From NCBI GenBank assembly GCA_001598975.1, contig BBXU01000832.1, positions 1 to 64,000 on the forward strand: DNA of 64,000 bases. The letters run 5' to 3'. Numbering within the stretch: position 1 is the first letter of the stretch; the number at the start of each line of letters is the position of its first letter. Made by a program: the position numbers and the translations under genes. Below, piece by piece: positions 13,701-25,594 of this stretch. The notes under the pieces were generated by a model, which saw nothing but the letters and a program-made list of their open reading frames with translations, searched no databases and was not told the origin of the DNA. This stretch comes from Parachlorella kessleri. Lineage: Eukaryota; Chlorophyta; Trebouxiophyceae; Chlorellales; Chlorellaceae.

Positions 13701-16700
13701 ATGCATGTCAGCAAGACATGTGTGAGCGAGCTAGACAAGAAAGGATGGCTGTCAGCAAGACATGTGTGAACGAGCTAGACAAGAAAGGATGGCCGTCAGC
13801 AAGACATGTGTGAACGAGCTGGACAAGAAAGGATGCATGTCAGCAAGACATGTGTGAACGAGCTGGACAAGAAAGGATGGATATCACCTAGACATGTGTG
13901 GGCGAGCTGGACAAGAAAGGATGGATGTCAGCAAGACATGTGTGAACGAGCTGGACTAGAACTGCAGCCGCCGGACCAGGGATCGCCTTCAGCTTGGCCT
14001 TTGCAGAGCAGGTGCGGGCCCTATGCCAGCTGCATAATCTCGGGACAGGATGATGCTCACTAAGTACGGTTCAGTGAGTGCCTTTGTACCACAGGTAGCT
14101 GCTCCTGCTTAGCCACCTTGCGGTGTCCAACTTTCCACTGACCACCTGCTGCCATCGGGCACAACCATCCAAGCAGCCGAGCAGCAACTCACAGGCCCGC
14201 TGGTGCTGCCTTCTGCGGTGACCTTCTGCAGGAGGCGCCGGCTGCCCTCTGCCTCTTCAATGGCGCACTCTACTAGGTCCTGTAGGAGAAGCGGCACAAA
14301 CACAGTCAAAGAAGACATGGAAGGAAAGGAGGACCTGCAAGGAAAAGAGGGCCGACATGAAGACACACATGACTGCTTGAGCACCATGGGCGCCCTTGCA
14401 GGGGAGACGCAGTGCTGCAAGAGGGAAGGAGAGACAGGGGAGGGAGGTTCCGCGCCGAGGGAAGCAGCTGGTCCAACAGCCAACGGGCCTGGTCAGGAAG
14501 CGAGTGTAGAACATCCAAGCGGGTTGCCACCCGAGCAGGTGTGCACAGGCAACACGGAGGAAGAGCCCACAGGCCTGCAAGGCATGCTCACCAGGTGATG
14601 AGGAGGTCCCCACAGCACCACTGCCTCACCTGCAGTTCTCGTATGTGTTGCTGACCTTGCACCCGCTGGCGGTCGGCCTGCCTGGACTCGCGCTGAGCGG
14701 CTGCCAGCCGCCCCTGCACGCACCACCGCCCACCAGCTGAGCTTGCCCTGGCAACACTATCTCGAGGCAGGACGGGAGGCTCCTTCCCACAACCTGGGTC
14801 GTGCCTGGCTGGCTGTTGTTGGGCGAGGTGGGCCCCTTGTCACAGCATGGCAGGGATGGCCAGGGTCGCTTGCGCCCTGGCATTGCTACACCTCCCACAT
14901 GGGGAGGCTGTCCGCACTTGGCCCCTCACCAGGCTGTTGGCGCAACCAACCCCCTGGAATGAAGCCTAGCCAGGACACAGCTTCCCACTGCATGCCAATG
15001 GTAGAGTAGTGCTTACAGACAGGTGCCGCTCAGGCTCATGCCCACTACTACCACCGCGTGCGCACCTCCAAGGCTTGTCGGTCTTGGCGCTCTTCGACCA
15101 GCCTGGCCTGCAGCTGCCCTGCCACCACCTGGCTGGCTGAGAGCTCCTCAAGAAGCAGCGCTGCATGCACCTGCAGTGCAGAGCAGGAGAAGGAGGAGAC
15201 TTGTTGGGGCATGTAGTAGCGGCCACTAGCATAGGATGTAACACACCAGGGGAGCAGCAGGGGGAGACTTCATGGGGCATGTAGCAGCGGTCACTATCAG
15301 AGCATGTAACACACAAGTCGCACAAAGGGAGGCCCAGAAGCAGTGCCAGCATATTTGCACCAATCCGCGGGGCAGCAGTATGTGGGCGGATATGCTACGA
15401 GATGCTGGACATACGGCACAGATACCTGCACTTGCCACCACACCCTCGCACCTGCAGCTCTTGCACCTGCTGTCGCAGCTGCGCCAGCGGGGCAGCGGCG
15501 CCGGCGCCAGCAGCGCCACTAGGAACAGGACTCCCGTGCCATGCACTCTCCACCTCTGGAAGGCCTTGGTGCCGCGCCTCCTCAGCTTGCGCAGAGAAGC
15601 CTTGCGGCTGCTCATGTTGCTGCACGTCCCCCGCAGCAGATAGGAAGGCTGCTGGGCTGCTGCCCGGGTCTCCGGCTGGCCCAGCGCCAACAGGAGCAGC
15701 CTGGGGGAGCCTCTCCAGGGGGGTCACGGCTGCCTCGCTGCTGCCAATGGTGGTGGCCGGGCTAACTGCGAGAGAGCCTGGGCTGCTGCTGGCCCTGGCC
15801 CAGGGGAAAGGGGCCACTCCTTGAGAGCCATACGTGGGCTCTTCAGGAAGAGGGTAGTACTGCTGCAGGGGCGAGGTGTACCGCTGTTGCGCCGCGTCCT
15901 GCGGCTCCCTCCCCTGCTGCTGCTGCTGTTGCTGCTGCCCAGCATACGGCATCGTGGCCGCTGGGCCTGCTGAAGGCTGATCATCAGCAGCAGCTGTGCC
16001 TGGGGCAGCAGCGAGCTGCAGACCGCTGAGGGACTGCTCTAGAGCCTCTAGCCTGCAGCACCCGCAGCACGGCAGAAGTAACTCGGCAGTCGGCAAGGCA
16101 AGGACTGTTTCCGCAAGCCTTCCGCAGCTGCTGGCCGCTGGAGGCATAGTCCTGACGAGATTTCTGCTTTCTATGCAATGCACACACATCAGCCTTTCTA
16201 GAGGCCAGCCTTTGGCTCGTTACTGAGCCCGCTGGCAAACCTCGGCACGTCTCACACGGAGCTCCCTGCCAACATATCAGGGAAAAATGCGCCGATGCCC
16301 CTTGTGCAACCTTTTCACTCGAGTTGCCCTTTCCTCCATCGCTGCATATGTCAAACCCCGCCCATTACCAGCAAGCTGTTCAGTACTGCATCCCGCCGCC
16401 TCTCAGCCTTGCACAATACCCAACCGCAAGACCTTCTCCCAACAGCAGCTCCCCCTCAATGAGTCCACCCACAGCCGCTGCAGCTGCCACAGTCACCCTG
16501 CCCTGCACCACTCCAGCTGTCTGGTCATCATGTTGCCCAAAGACAATAGCCACATCCAAACCCAACAGCTACCGCCTTCAAGAGTGTCTGCCCTTGCGGC
16601 CATCGCTGCTGCCCACCCTCAGACCCCTCCCCTGGTCAGCACTACATGATCATCCTTCGGCGCCCGCACCCCCACCCCTCAAAGCCCACCCGTCGTAGCG

Positions 16701-18369
16701 GCCCCTCCCCTGCCCCACCTATATAGCACTGCGTCCCTCTCCAGCTGCGCCCGCTCCACCTCCCCCTCCAGGGCCACATTTAGCGCCTGCGCCTCCTCGT
16801 AAGCCTGCCGCAGTTCCTCCCAAGTCAGCCCGAGCTCAGCTGGGTCCACACCCTCCTCGCTGCCCTGTGCCTGAGCTCCTCCTGTCTGTGAGGGAGGAGT
16901 GCTGCTGTGCTCGCCCAAGTGCTCCGAGGTGGCCCTGCTCTGCTGCTCGGCTGCGAAAGCTGGCTCCGCTGCATCGGCTGGGAGCGCTGCCCCGGCTACG
17001 GCATCTGTGCCATCCTCGGGTGGCTCCCGTGACAAAGCATGGCCCTGCGCTTCCGGTGACCCAACCCTCGACCGCCGCACAGCAGGCAGCGTGGCCAGGC
17101 TGGCATAGCGTGCCTGCACCCTGTGCAGGGCCTCCAACAAGGCCCCTTTCTGCCTCTGCTCCTCTTCGAGCTCAGCCACTGCAGGGGCACGTAAGCAGGG
17201 GTGCACAGCTCATGCAGACCACGGGGAGCAGATGGAGTTGGTGAGTCCTGCACCGCTGGTGGCCGCTCTGCCAAATGAGTTCTAGCGCTGCTGGAACACC
17301 AGGGGAAACTGTGCACCTGCCATAGTGCACCCACACAGCATCGACCATTACGCCACGCTGCTGAAGGTGGAATTTTGTGAACCCACACAATGCAACACCG
17401 ACGAGCGGGAGGAGGGCAGCTTACACCCGGGGGGCCTTGAGGACAGGCTTGCACCCAGAAATACTTGCCCCCGCCACGAGCCTACCAGCAGCACGGTATT
17501 CCTGCTGGAGCTCCCAAGCCAGCTGCTGAGCCTGCTCCCGAACCCGGCACTCAGCCTGCACATGTCACCCCAGCCACCAAGCCACTCTTCCGGCAACAAA
17601 ACACAGCTGGTGTACTTGTTACGCGCACAACCACAGACCCGCGCTGCAGGCAGCTCCAATAGAATGGTGTGTGTTGCGGGGTCGTCTACTGCAGGCCTGG
17701 CCACAAAGGAGACACATGTACCGCAGCCGAGCCTCACCTCATACAGGGCAGCCAGGCTTTGATGCGAGCCAGGGGGTACGGGCCCTGTCTGCTGTGGCGC
17801 TTGCTCTAGGCCCGCAGAGGGGCTTGTGCATCTGCATAGCACCACAATACATAAAGTACAATCTCTGCCCCAGGTTTTACACACCTCGCTCGTGTTTGGC
17901 CTCCCTCCCCTGCAGGGCCCCTGGTAACCTTGCGTTTGGGAGGCTGCTTCCCTCGAGCACCCTATCGCTGTTCAAGTCACTTCCACACCATTCAGGCACT
18001 TGCCTGCTAGCTCCCTTGGCGTCGGAGTCCAACGAGACTGCCGACACCACTGCCGCTGTCATGTGTGGCCCGCAAGTGTGATTTACTACAGACAAGCTAG
18101 CCCTACAACCTTGGACGATAATAGCCCAACATTTCCCTATTAAAATTGCAGAAAATAGCTCCGGTACAGGAACTTTACACTGACACCAGCCACGACGTGT
18201 TCCGAGCTGCTAGGCGACAACCGCCATGCATGTTACTTTGCTTCAAAAATATACGCCGCACTCTACTGTTTTATGCCACCTGAGTATTGAAGTACTGACC
18301 TACCTGTTGTGCCTCCAATCTGTCCTGCCAAAGCGCTGTGGCGAAGTTGAACCTGAGCGCACCCGCCAT
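10770..18369 (-). CDS. large coiled-coil protein with hydrophobic C-terminal region, unknown function
   Basis: Not assigned to a family. Fourteen exons, 5' to 3' on the minus strand: 18369-18304, 17788-17738, 17555-17486, 17178-16719, 16052-15452, 15170-15066, 14713-14630, 14279-14193, 13680-13561, 13225-13133, 12934-12070, 11858-11641, 11495-11376, 11246-10770. They total 3417 bases (1138 residues) with phases closing throughout. It starts MAGALRFNFATALWQDRLEA. Helical Glu/Gln/Arg/Ala-rich coiled-coil segments lie at about residues 40-110, 180-215, 400-550 and near 580. Low-complexity linkers rich in Pro, Ser, Ala and polyQ separate them, notably in the exons at 15452 and 12070. The last exon encodes long hydrophobic stretches (HRLLYWPLLTGLLLP, then LLRPFNLLLFNRLS and GLVGLALWLALLPML), suggesting a membrane anchor. 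This layout resembles Golgi tethers of the golgin type, but that is inference only. Confidence 0.7.
13420..13596 (-). repeat. three tandem copies of an exon 3' edge (coiled-coil gene)
   Basis: On the minus strand the exon 13680-13561 ends with codons for ASDASGQQLLE and a GTGAGG donor. The same edge (forward strand ctaacagctgttggccgga, then ggcatctgatgcc) recurs at 13491-13522 and, more diverged, at about 13420-13450. Period is about 70 bases. The copies lie in the following intron. Confidence 0.75.
13689..13958. repeat. 44-bp minisatellite, about six copies, in an intron of the coiled-coil gene
   Basis: Six head-to-tail units of about 44 bases of the form caagaaaggatg(g/c)..gtcagcaagacatgtgtga.cgagct.ga lie between the exons ending at 14193 and starting at 13680 (minus strand). 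Units differ by a few substitutions; the fifth is the most diverged. The period is not a multiple of three, so the open forward frame across it is a by-product. Confidence 0.85.
15181..15314. repeat. 71-bp tandem repeat, two copies, intronic
   Basis: Copies at 15181-15247 and 15252-15314 share gagcag...ggagactt..tggggcatgtag.agcgg.cacta and end in atgtaacacac. They lie in the intron between exons 15452-16052 and 15066-15170 of the coiled-coil gene. Confidence 0.75.
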
Positions 18370-19013
18370 TGCCTCTGCATTGCAGGGCATGGCCTATAGG
18401 CAAGATCCATGCACTCCAAGCCCATGCACCTATCTATTTGCCAGAATTGCACAGGCCCGCTCAGTCATTCTGCCCAGGCAGCAAGCCTTCAAAGATACTC
18501 AGTGCCCAGGTTACTTCAATACTTTTGCGCCCCTTAGAGAGCCTCGCTTTGCGTGTTATGGGCTGCCACACTGGTCAAGCAACTCAATGACAGACAGTGC
18601 TGAGCCGCAGACTGCCAGTGCCGTGGCTTGTTGCGACCATGCACCTGCACTTCTCATACGCTATTCCCCCTTCATACTGGGAGCAACACAATGGGGTTGC
18701 CCCAAACCGGTCAGGCAGTAAGACACGACTTCAACAGGGAGAGGAGATGACCAACCTCTGGTGATAAATCAAATCACGCAAACTCTAATGAACAGGCCTC
18801 TTATATCACAGGCCTCTTATATCACAAAAGCGTACCTTAACCATACGGGCAAGGTCCCCTACGTGTGTTGGCGCATGGGTCCTATCTCCTACGTAAAATC
18901 TGCGATTTTAAAGCTAGATCAGAGCAGGCAGCCAGTCCCTGCGCCGTCTCCAGCCATCCAGCCAAAAAGCATACAGGACCAGAACGGACGAGGCCGCAAG
19001 GGGCCGCTCGCCC
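18370..19013. other. intergenic: 5' flank of coiled-coil gene and 3' flank of bL27 gene
   Basis: No coding exon supported. It holds a perfect 16-base tandem duplication (ggcctcttatatcaca twice, 18795-18826), the only clear structure. No TGTAA element was found for the bL27 gene here. Confidence 0.5.
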
Positions 19014-19938
19014 TCACGCTGCCGTGGCTTGCCGCTGCCCTGCCGCTGCTATCTGCACTGGCGGAGCTGCTGTTGCTGCTGCCGCTACCGCTGCCTCCGG
19101 CGGCTCAACGCTAACAAACCGTCTCTTTTTCTGGCGGTTGTAGCTGAACTTCACCGTGCCGGGGACAAGCGCAAAGAGGGTGTGGTCCCTGCCCTGCAGC
19201 CAGGTAACGAACGGGCGGCAATAGTTTGGGGCAATTGCAACCCTGCTCCGTCGTCCTCTTGGGCTCCATAATGTCCGCCAAGCACTGGCCTTTGGCAGCT
19301 ACCCATGATCCACCTGCTAGTAACTGATGAACTACCAATTTGCGTACCAAGGATGAAGGTAAAGCAGACGGGATGCATTCCCAAAAGCCAGCCCAGCCTC
19401 TTTCCTCATGAGCTAACTGGAGGTGCTCACCATGCCGACGTTATCACCAGGGTGGAACTCAGTGCCCCGCTGCCGCACAATGATGTTGCCGGGTATACAC
19501 CGCTGGCCGCCATACAGCTTCACGCCCAGATACTTGGGTAGCGAGTCTTTGTTGTTCTGTGTAGAGCCTCCCTGCTTCTTCGAAGCCCTGCAGCAGCGAC
19601 AATAGGTGCAAGCCTGGACGCTGCGCGAAGCATCCAACCTTGCACCTCCCAGCCAGCGTGGCTGCAGCCAAACAGTGCGTCCAGCAACGGCAGTCACCCC
19701 GGTGCATCGCATAGGGAAGATACCTACCATCTACACTGCTGCAGCTGCGTTGCTGCGACGCCCTCCCAAGCAACGGTACCACCTGCGGTGACACCCCGAA
19801 AACCCTTAAGACATAAGGTCTCCGGCAGTTACATGCAGCAACCAAATTGCTAATATTACCTTCTGCACTGCGCGCTGCTGCCTGCAGCAGCTCACTGCAG
19901 CCTCTAGTCACGGCACGCAAGCTGTACAGCGCCCTCAT
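19014..19938 (-). CDS. MRPL27: mitochondrial-type large-subunit ribosomal protein bL27
   Basis: Component of the organellar 50S subunit near the peptidyl-transferase centre. Four exons on the minus strand: 19938-19860, 19782-19728, 19587-19431, 19193-19014, total 156 residues. It begins [20 protein letters not shown], an Arg/Ser/Ala-rich targeting sequence. The core contains [50 protein letters not shown] and [16 protein letters not shown], with the KKRRFV block after it. The LGVK..GGQ spacing and the Lys/Arg-rich strand after the core match mitochondrial rather than plastid forms. The tail is Ala/Gln-rich. It is divergent from the ion-channel gene, with 267 bases between starts. Identification is firm; mitochondrial rather than plastid targeting is inferred. 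Confidence 0.93.
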
Positions 19939-20205
19939 GGTACAATAATGTGGCCCTGCCACAGTTGACTGTGCATGATACCCAATGGGCTTGGTTCCTG
20001 TGTCATGATCAGATTACCCGCCCGATTGATCAACTAGTTCAGCCCAAACTAGCTTTGAGAACAGGGTTGCGGATCAATGATATATGAGTTTGTTCCTCAC
20101 GGTATTTTTAGAAATCATATATAAGTTTCCTGCTCTGGCTCGATAGAGGGCGACGAGAGTTGCTGACATTTCATCCATACTCCGTTGGTTGAGAGAACAA
20201 GGGAT
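19939..20205. promoter_or_regulatory. divergent promoter region with a TATA box for the ion-channel gene
   Basis: This 267-base gap separates two outward-facing start codons. TATATAAG at 20118-20125 sits 81 bases upstream of the channel ATG (20206), a normal distance for a TATA box plus short leader. A second AT-rich patch (gatatatgag, about 20079) could serve the opposite strand. Assigned by position only. Confidence 0.5.
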
Positions 20206-23200
20206 ATGGGCGTGACTGTACGCCCGTATACCATCTTTTATCTGCTATTGGGCTGCGCCTTGAGCGTCCAAGGGCAGAGGCTGAGCCCCTTACAGGGCCA
20301 GGGCTGGTGAGTCAGCATGGGTGAGGACAAGGGCTGCAAGCTGCAGCCCAGAGAAGATGCTGTTAAAAAGAGGGAGCCCTACTGCAGTTAGTTTCTGTAT
20401 TGGGCACACCAGCTAAGACCACCACCTTTCCACCCACTGCCAGCCTGGGGTTAACGAGAGGTGCCAATCAACCTCAGGGTGGCCCTCGTGCTGCGACTTT
20501 TTGGTACATATGAGTATCGCCGTCGAGGCTCCTAGCTGGGTGCAGGCCGCCAGTGGGAGGCACCACAGTGTATGTCAGCGCCGTCATTGACCGCATGCTG
20601 GCAATAGATGACAACTTGTATCGCTTTGAGGTGAGCAACCATGCAACAGGAGCTAGGCTGATCTGATGATGCAAACCCAGAAACGCTCCAGGGCACTTCA
20701 AGGCTTTGACCAGACAGACTCAACCGTTGCAGTCCCCAAGTTGCCCATCCAAGGCTTTTGCCCATCGTCAGAACACAGACGAGGGTGTCTGTTCCCATGC
20801 AGGCTGTGGTGTACTTGTACCTCAGCTGGCAAGACCCTCGGGCAGAGGAAGCACTCATCAACGGCACTGCTGCAGCAGAGGAGGCAGGCAGCTGCAAGAA
20901 GCCATGCTCCATGGAGTATGCGTGGATGCCGGGGGAGCGCTGGTGAGCTGGTCGTGTATTGTGTGTGAATTCTGCCTCCCCCTGGCCGGGTAGGCGTCAC
21001 CCACCACGGCAAGTAGTGCTCTACCCAGCGCGCCAGCAGCTAGATAGCAAAGCACCTACTGCTCCCCATGGCTTACCCACCCCCTTGCAGCTGCGACCAT
21101 ATCTTCCTGCCCCACTTTGACGTCACCAACGTGCGCGCTTTCAGCAGCTCCAATGTGGTGCGCTATGGCATCATCTTTGAGAATGGCGCGGTGGGCTGGT
21201 GGACTCACCTGCAGGTAAGCTGTGGGGTTGGTGGTATGGCCCCAGGGAGAAGTCCTGTAGGTGTTGACCCTGCACCCTTGCTGCACTGTAAAGCTTTCAA
21301 TCGTCTTGCAGATCAGGTGTGGACGTGGTGGGTGTGCCCCACGCGAGAAGTAGGTGTTTACCCTGCCCTGCGCGCTTCTCCACTGCAGAGCTCCTCAGTC
21401 CTCCTCCGTTCTGGTTTTGTATCTGACAAGGTCCTAAACGTGGCATTCTGGGCACTAAATCCCACCCCGGCTTCCCACTGACTTGCCCGCTCAAGGATCT
21501 GAGATGGGCTGCAAACAGCATCACATGCTGACCGAGCTTCTTTCCTGCCCTCACACTGGTATACTGATCTTCTATAGTGGTGCCTGCAGGGCGAGTTTTA
21601 TACCCCGTTCCAGTTTCATGCCTTCCCTTTCGATGACCAGTATCTCATCATCCAACTTGAGCTAGCAGAAAAGGACGCCAATGTCAGCCCCATTTAGTAA
21701 GTGGCAGGTGGAGTGTCTGAAGGATTGTACACACATCTGGAGGCCGGCTCTGTACCCTGTGACTACAACAATTGGTTATCATATATTTAGCATATTGTAT
21801 ATATAGGTATATGAAAAGAAGAGATTTTTTGGTATGTCCATCTGTTGAGGCATATAGCTGCACTTGCCTGGGGCGCTGCTGTGTGCTGTAGTCCCTCGGC
21901 TGCCAGAAGTGTTTACTCTCACCCCTCATCTCATGGCTGGCAGAATCGACTGGACCAGCTGGACTCATGGGCCAGCTCGACTCACTGCAGCATGGCTACA
22001 TTGTGGTGTCAGCTCCAGGGCTGGTACGGCCACGCCTGCTCTTGTCATTTCCGCAACCCATGATGCTTCTTGTTGCTGACGCCCCCCTCTCTGTCCCTGG
22101 CCTGCAGCATCAAGGAATCTCTGACGGGCGTTCAGATGTACCAGCCAGGAACAGGCGACCGCGTGGCGGGCTGGGACATCAAGTCCCTTTATGTGGTGCC
22201 ATTTAACACCTCCTTCCTGGCTGCCATGCTGCATGGTGGGGTTGGGCAGGAGCTGGTTTGGGAAGAGTGCGGAGCTAGAGCCACGCACAAAACCACCAAA
22301 CCCCAAGCGATCATCAGGCCTTCCTTGACAGCCGTGTGTGCTGTGGTGTGACGTGGCTGTAACCCTGCTGTACGTTTGCATCCCAGCCCATTCCGTAGAG
22401 GTTGTAGGCAGTATGGAATCTGAAGCACGCACCCTGGCTTGTTGCTGCAGATTCCTCCCTCTCCGCCCCCGGCGACCCCCTGCCGCTGGCAGCTGCAGAG
22501 GGCAGCCAGGGGGGCTTTGACGTCGTGAGCACCACCAGCAACCACACCGGCTTCAACATTGTCATTGTGGCCAGACGGGTCAGCGTGTATTACCTCATCA
22601 CCGCCCTGCTGCCCATCATCTTGAATGTCTACCTATCGCTGCTGGTGTCGGCAGTGCACCCCAAGCACCTGGGCACACGGCTAGGGGTGATAGGTGGGTG
22701 CACTTCTGGGGAGGTGGGACATCAGGGGTGGGACAGCAAGCTGCACTCGGTTTTATCAGCCTCATGTGCTTAACCCCCTGAGGAGGATATGGTGCCATGG
22801 CAAAGCACTTCGGTCTCACCCACTGAGTGTCCCACAAGGAGGGTGATGGGTCTTTGAAGGCTCTTGTCTTTGGTCGGTCGGCATAATCTATGTCCTGCGG
22901 GTGACTGTTAGTCCAGCTGTGTGCTCCAGAATGCCTCAGGGGACGAACACCTGCGCTGCACATGCAGCTCTGTTGGGGCATGCAAGGCATGGGAGGCCTA
23001 CACCTGGCCGGCGTGCTTGCCTGCTTGCTTGCTTGCTTGATCGATCGAGTGATTGCTTGAGTGAGTGAGTGAGTGATAAATAGATTGCTTGTATCATTGC
23101 CTCCACTGCAGTGACCTTCTTCCTCACGCTCACGGCTGTCCTTTACTCGGTCAGCGGCAGCATCCCTGAGGCCTCCACCGCCCTGCCCATCCAGCAGCTA

Positions 23201-24969
23201 GCAGCGGTGAGTGCTGCCGGGAGCTGTGCTGGCCTGGAGTAGGTGGGCGGGGGCGTGCAGTGTATTGCTGGCTCTTGAGGGCTGGAGGGCTGGAATTACC
23301 TATGGACACGCATCGTACCTGCACCGTCCTGCTCGCTCAGGGGCCTCCCGCCATACCTTGAGTTCCTTGTCATTAGTGACTTCCCTGCCCCCTCGACACT
23401 CCCCAAGAACCCCGTGCTTGTCTGGCTAGCATGCCCGGGTGGAGGGGCTTCCCGGCGATATGTCAATGAAAATAGTTCCGAGGTTGATTTTGTACGACTG
23501 TTTGAGGAGGCATTGCTTGTGCCTTTGTGCAATGGATGTGCTTGCATGAGCTCTCTGCAGCGGTAGCTGGCAAGGGGAATAAATGACACAACTTGCTCTG
23601 ACATACCACACCACGACCGTGTTTGTCCGATGTCTTGTGGCAACCACTGTGCTCGTGGGTCCACCAAAGCTAACCCGTTGGTGTGTCTCAACACTGTTTT
23701 CCTGTGCAGGTCTCCTATGTTGTGTTGGCACTGGTGGGCGTGCTTTCCTTCCTGGTGTTTGAGATGATTGAACTGCCCAGTAACCGGCGGGCCACGAAGC
23801 GTGCCCAGCGGGCTAGCCGGCAGTTTGACAAACAGTTGAGTAATCTGTTAACCGCCCGCCAAGGCGCAGCGCAAGCAGGTGGCAGCGTGGCTAAGCAGCC
23901 ATCAGCAGCGGGGCTGAGACGGCGGCGACGGCGGCAGCAAGGCAATACGGAGCCTGCAGTCAGTGGTGGTAACATGGTGACTGGGCATGCTGGTGGTGGG
24001 GGTCACGATATACCAGCAGCGGTACTAGCGGTACCTGATATGGGTGATGGCAGCAGTGCTGCCCAGCCGCGACTTGCAGCGGGGCGCTCTGGATCGGTGC
24101 GCCACACCAGCAAGGACTTCAGTGACGAGGATGAGGGCGCCAGGCTGAACGGATGTGAGTTGCCTTCTGGGTGTCCATAGCCGGCCACTTGTGCATTGCT
24201 GTGTTAGATTTCAGCGCATGTACGATCACAAGGAGGCTGCCGCAGCTTTCGCCGTTCGTATCCACTGTTAGGAAGACACCCTGTCTCCTGGCGTGCCGAG
24301 CAGGCAGTGCTTGAGCAGTGATGCGTGGCGCGCCACACTTCTCCTCTGCTGCCCAGCTTTTCCCTTCAGTGTGTCGCCCCTTATGTGGGAGCTCTCCTGG
24401 GGCATGCAGGCCAGCCACTAGCAGGACTGGGCGCGGTGCCGGATCCCTTGGTCAGGTCAAGGGCAAAGAAGCGCAGCAGCGATACAGACAGCACGGAGGG
24501 CAGCAGTCTCAGCGACGCCAGCAGCTGTGAATCCGAGGAGCTGCAAAGAGCAGGGTGCTTGGGCTGCTGGTCTACGCACCAAGATGATGATGAGGAGGCC
24601 CCCAAACGCAGTAGAGACCCAGATCTGAATGCCGGGGTTGCAGCAGAGTCTGGCGACGCAGGTGCCAAGGCAGCTTCAAAAAGCCGCGGCCTGCTAAGAT
24701 GGCTCAGTCGCTGCAAGCCCGCATGGCTGGGGGTGCGGAGAGCAAACACCAGCGTAGCAAGCGCCAGGAAGCTGTCCTGGCTGGGCCGCCAGCGGCTTAT
24801 GTTGACAGAGACTGCAGCGGAGATGGGGTGCAACAAGCACTTTGCGCTGCACCTGGCATTGAAGCTGCAGCGGTACACGCTGGGCTGTCTGGCAGTCCTT
24901 TACGGCGTGGCGTGCATCGTCATATTTGTGGTGGGCTCTCAAAACAACAACCAGTTGCCACCTGCGTAG
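20206..24969 (+). CDS. pentameric ligand-gated ion channel (Cys-loop superfamily) lacking the Cys-loop disulfide
   Basis: Plasma- or endomembrane neurotransmitter-receptor-type channel. Ten exons: 20206-20306, 20546-20630, 20803-20942, 21091-21214, 21590-21696, 22108-22235, 22451-22693, 23112-23206, 23710-24154, 24410-24969; 675 residues, all phases close. A signal peptide (YTIFYLLLGCALSVQGQ) leads a ligand-binding domain (about 50-270) with TTVYVSAVIDRML and VVYLYLSWQDPR. The signature loop reads FQFHAFPFDDQYL (157-169): the FPFD core is kept, but the two cysteine positions are Thr155 and Leu169. M1 lies near 275-297 (YYLITALLPIILNVYLSLLV, with the M1 proline), M2 near 306-325 after Arg305, M3 at 342-363, M4 at 646-664. 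The M3-M4 loop is about 280 residues, basic then acidic and Ser-rich. The ligand is unknown. Confidence 0.92.
21228..21385 (+). repeat. diverged tandem repeat in channel-gene intron 4
   Basis: Two copies of about 60 bases (21228-21287 and 21326-21385) share tggccccag.gagaag and taggtgtt.accctgc... ending cactg. The second copy forms the sequence just before an unused CTGCAG. Confidence 0.5.
23012..23075. repeat. microsatellite (CTTG)n / (GAGT)n in channel-gene intron
   Basis: Imperfect cttg units at about 23012-23039 are followed by gatcgatcgag and gagt units at about 23058-23075, just upstream of the exon at 23112. Confidence 0.8.
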
Positions 24970-25594
24970 AACAGTCCTTGGCAGCGGCCTGACATTCAAG
25001 GTGCTCTTTTTGCATTTTCTTGGTGCTCTTTCTTTCATGTTTCTCTCGTGCATTTCGTTGTCTGCTGCACTTTGTGTCATGTACAGTCCCTTGCAGTATT
25101 TATGCTTATATCCGTCTCATGCTTCAATGCTCTTTCCTTCCCTCCGCCTTTCCCAGCTCTTTCTCCCATCACTGCTCGTGTCGCTCCCAGCAGTGTTGTC
25201 CCCCTCGCATTCACGCAGTTTGTGACACGTCCTGATGGTGTTGGTGTTGTACAGTTTATGGCCCGCTTTACGGTCTCCCTTGAAATCATCTAATACTTGA
25301 TAACATGAACGAAGCCTGAGCGATATAATGCAACCTCTTACTCTATGGAGGAGCAGCAACAGGAATCTATCACACACCGCCCCATGAGGCATCTCTAGCT
25401 CCCACTGGGACCAGTTAGTGGGATTCCTCCAAGCTCTACAATCAATAAGAAGTCCCCTGTCTATATGCTACAGATATAAGTATGCAGGGTAGTCGCCATG
25501 CTTCCCAAGAGCTCTCAGGATACGCTGCCCAGCTGCCCAAATCCTTACACGCCCAGCTGCAGCAGCTATGCGTGGGGTGCCCCCTAGGTAGCCC
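24970..25594. other. convergent intergenic region
   Basis: 3' UTRs of the ion-channel gene and the isochorismatase-family gene. A reverse-strand TGTAA at 25545-25549 lies 46 bases past the isochorismatase stop. T- and C-rich sequence follows the channel stop. No coding exon is supported. Confidence 0.5.
25545..25549 (-). terminator. TGTAA polyadenylation element, isochorismatase-family gene
   Basis: Reverse-strand TGTAA 46 bases after the stop. Confidence 0.45.

Noticed and set aside
13595..14063. Forward frames through the 44-bp repeats as a repeat protein
   Set aside because: The 44-base period shifts frame each unit and the region is an intron of the leftward coiled-coil gene.
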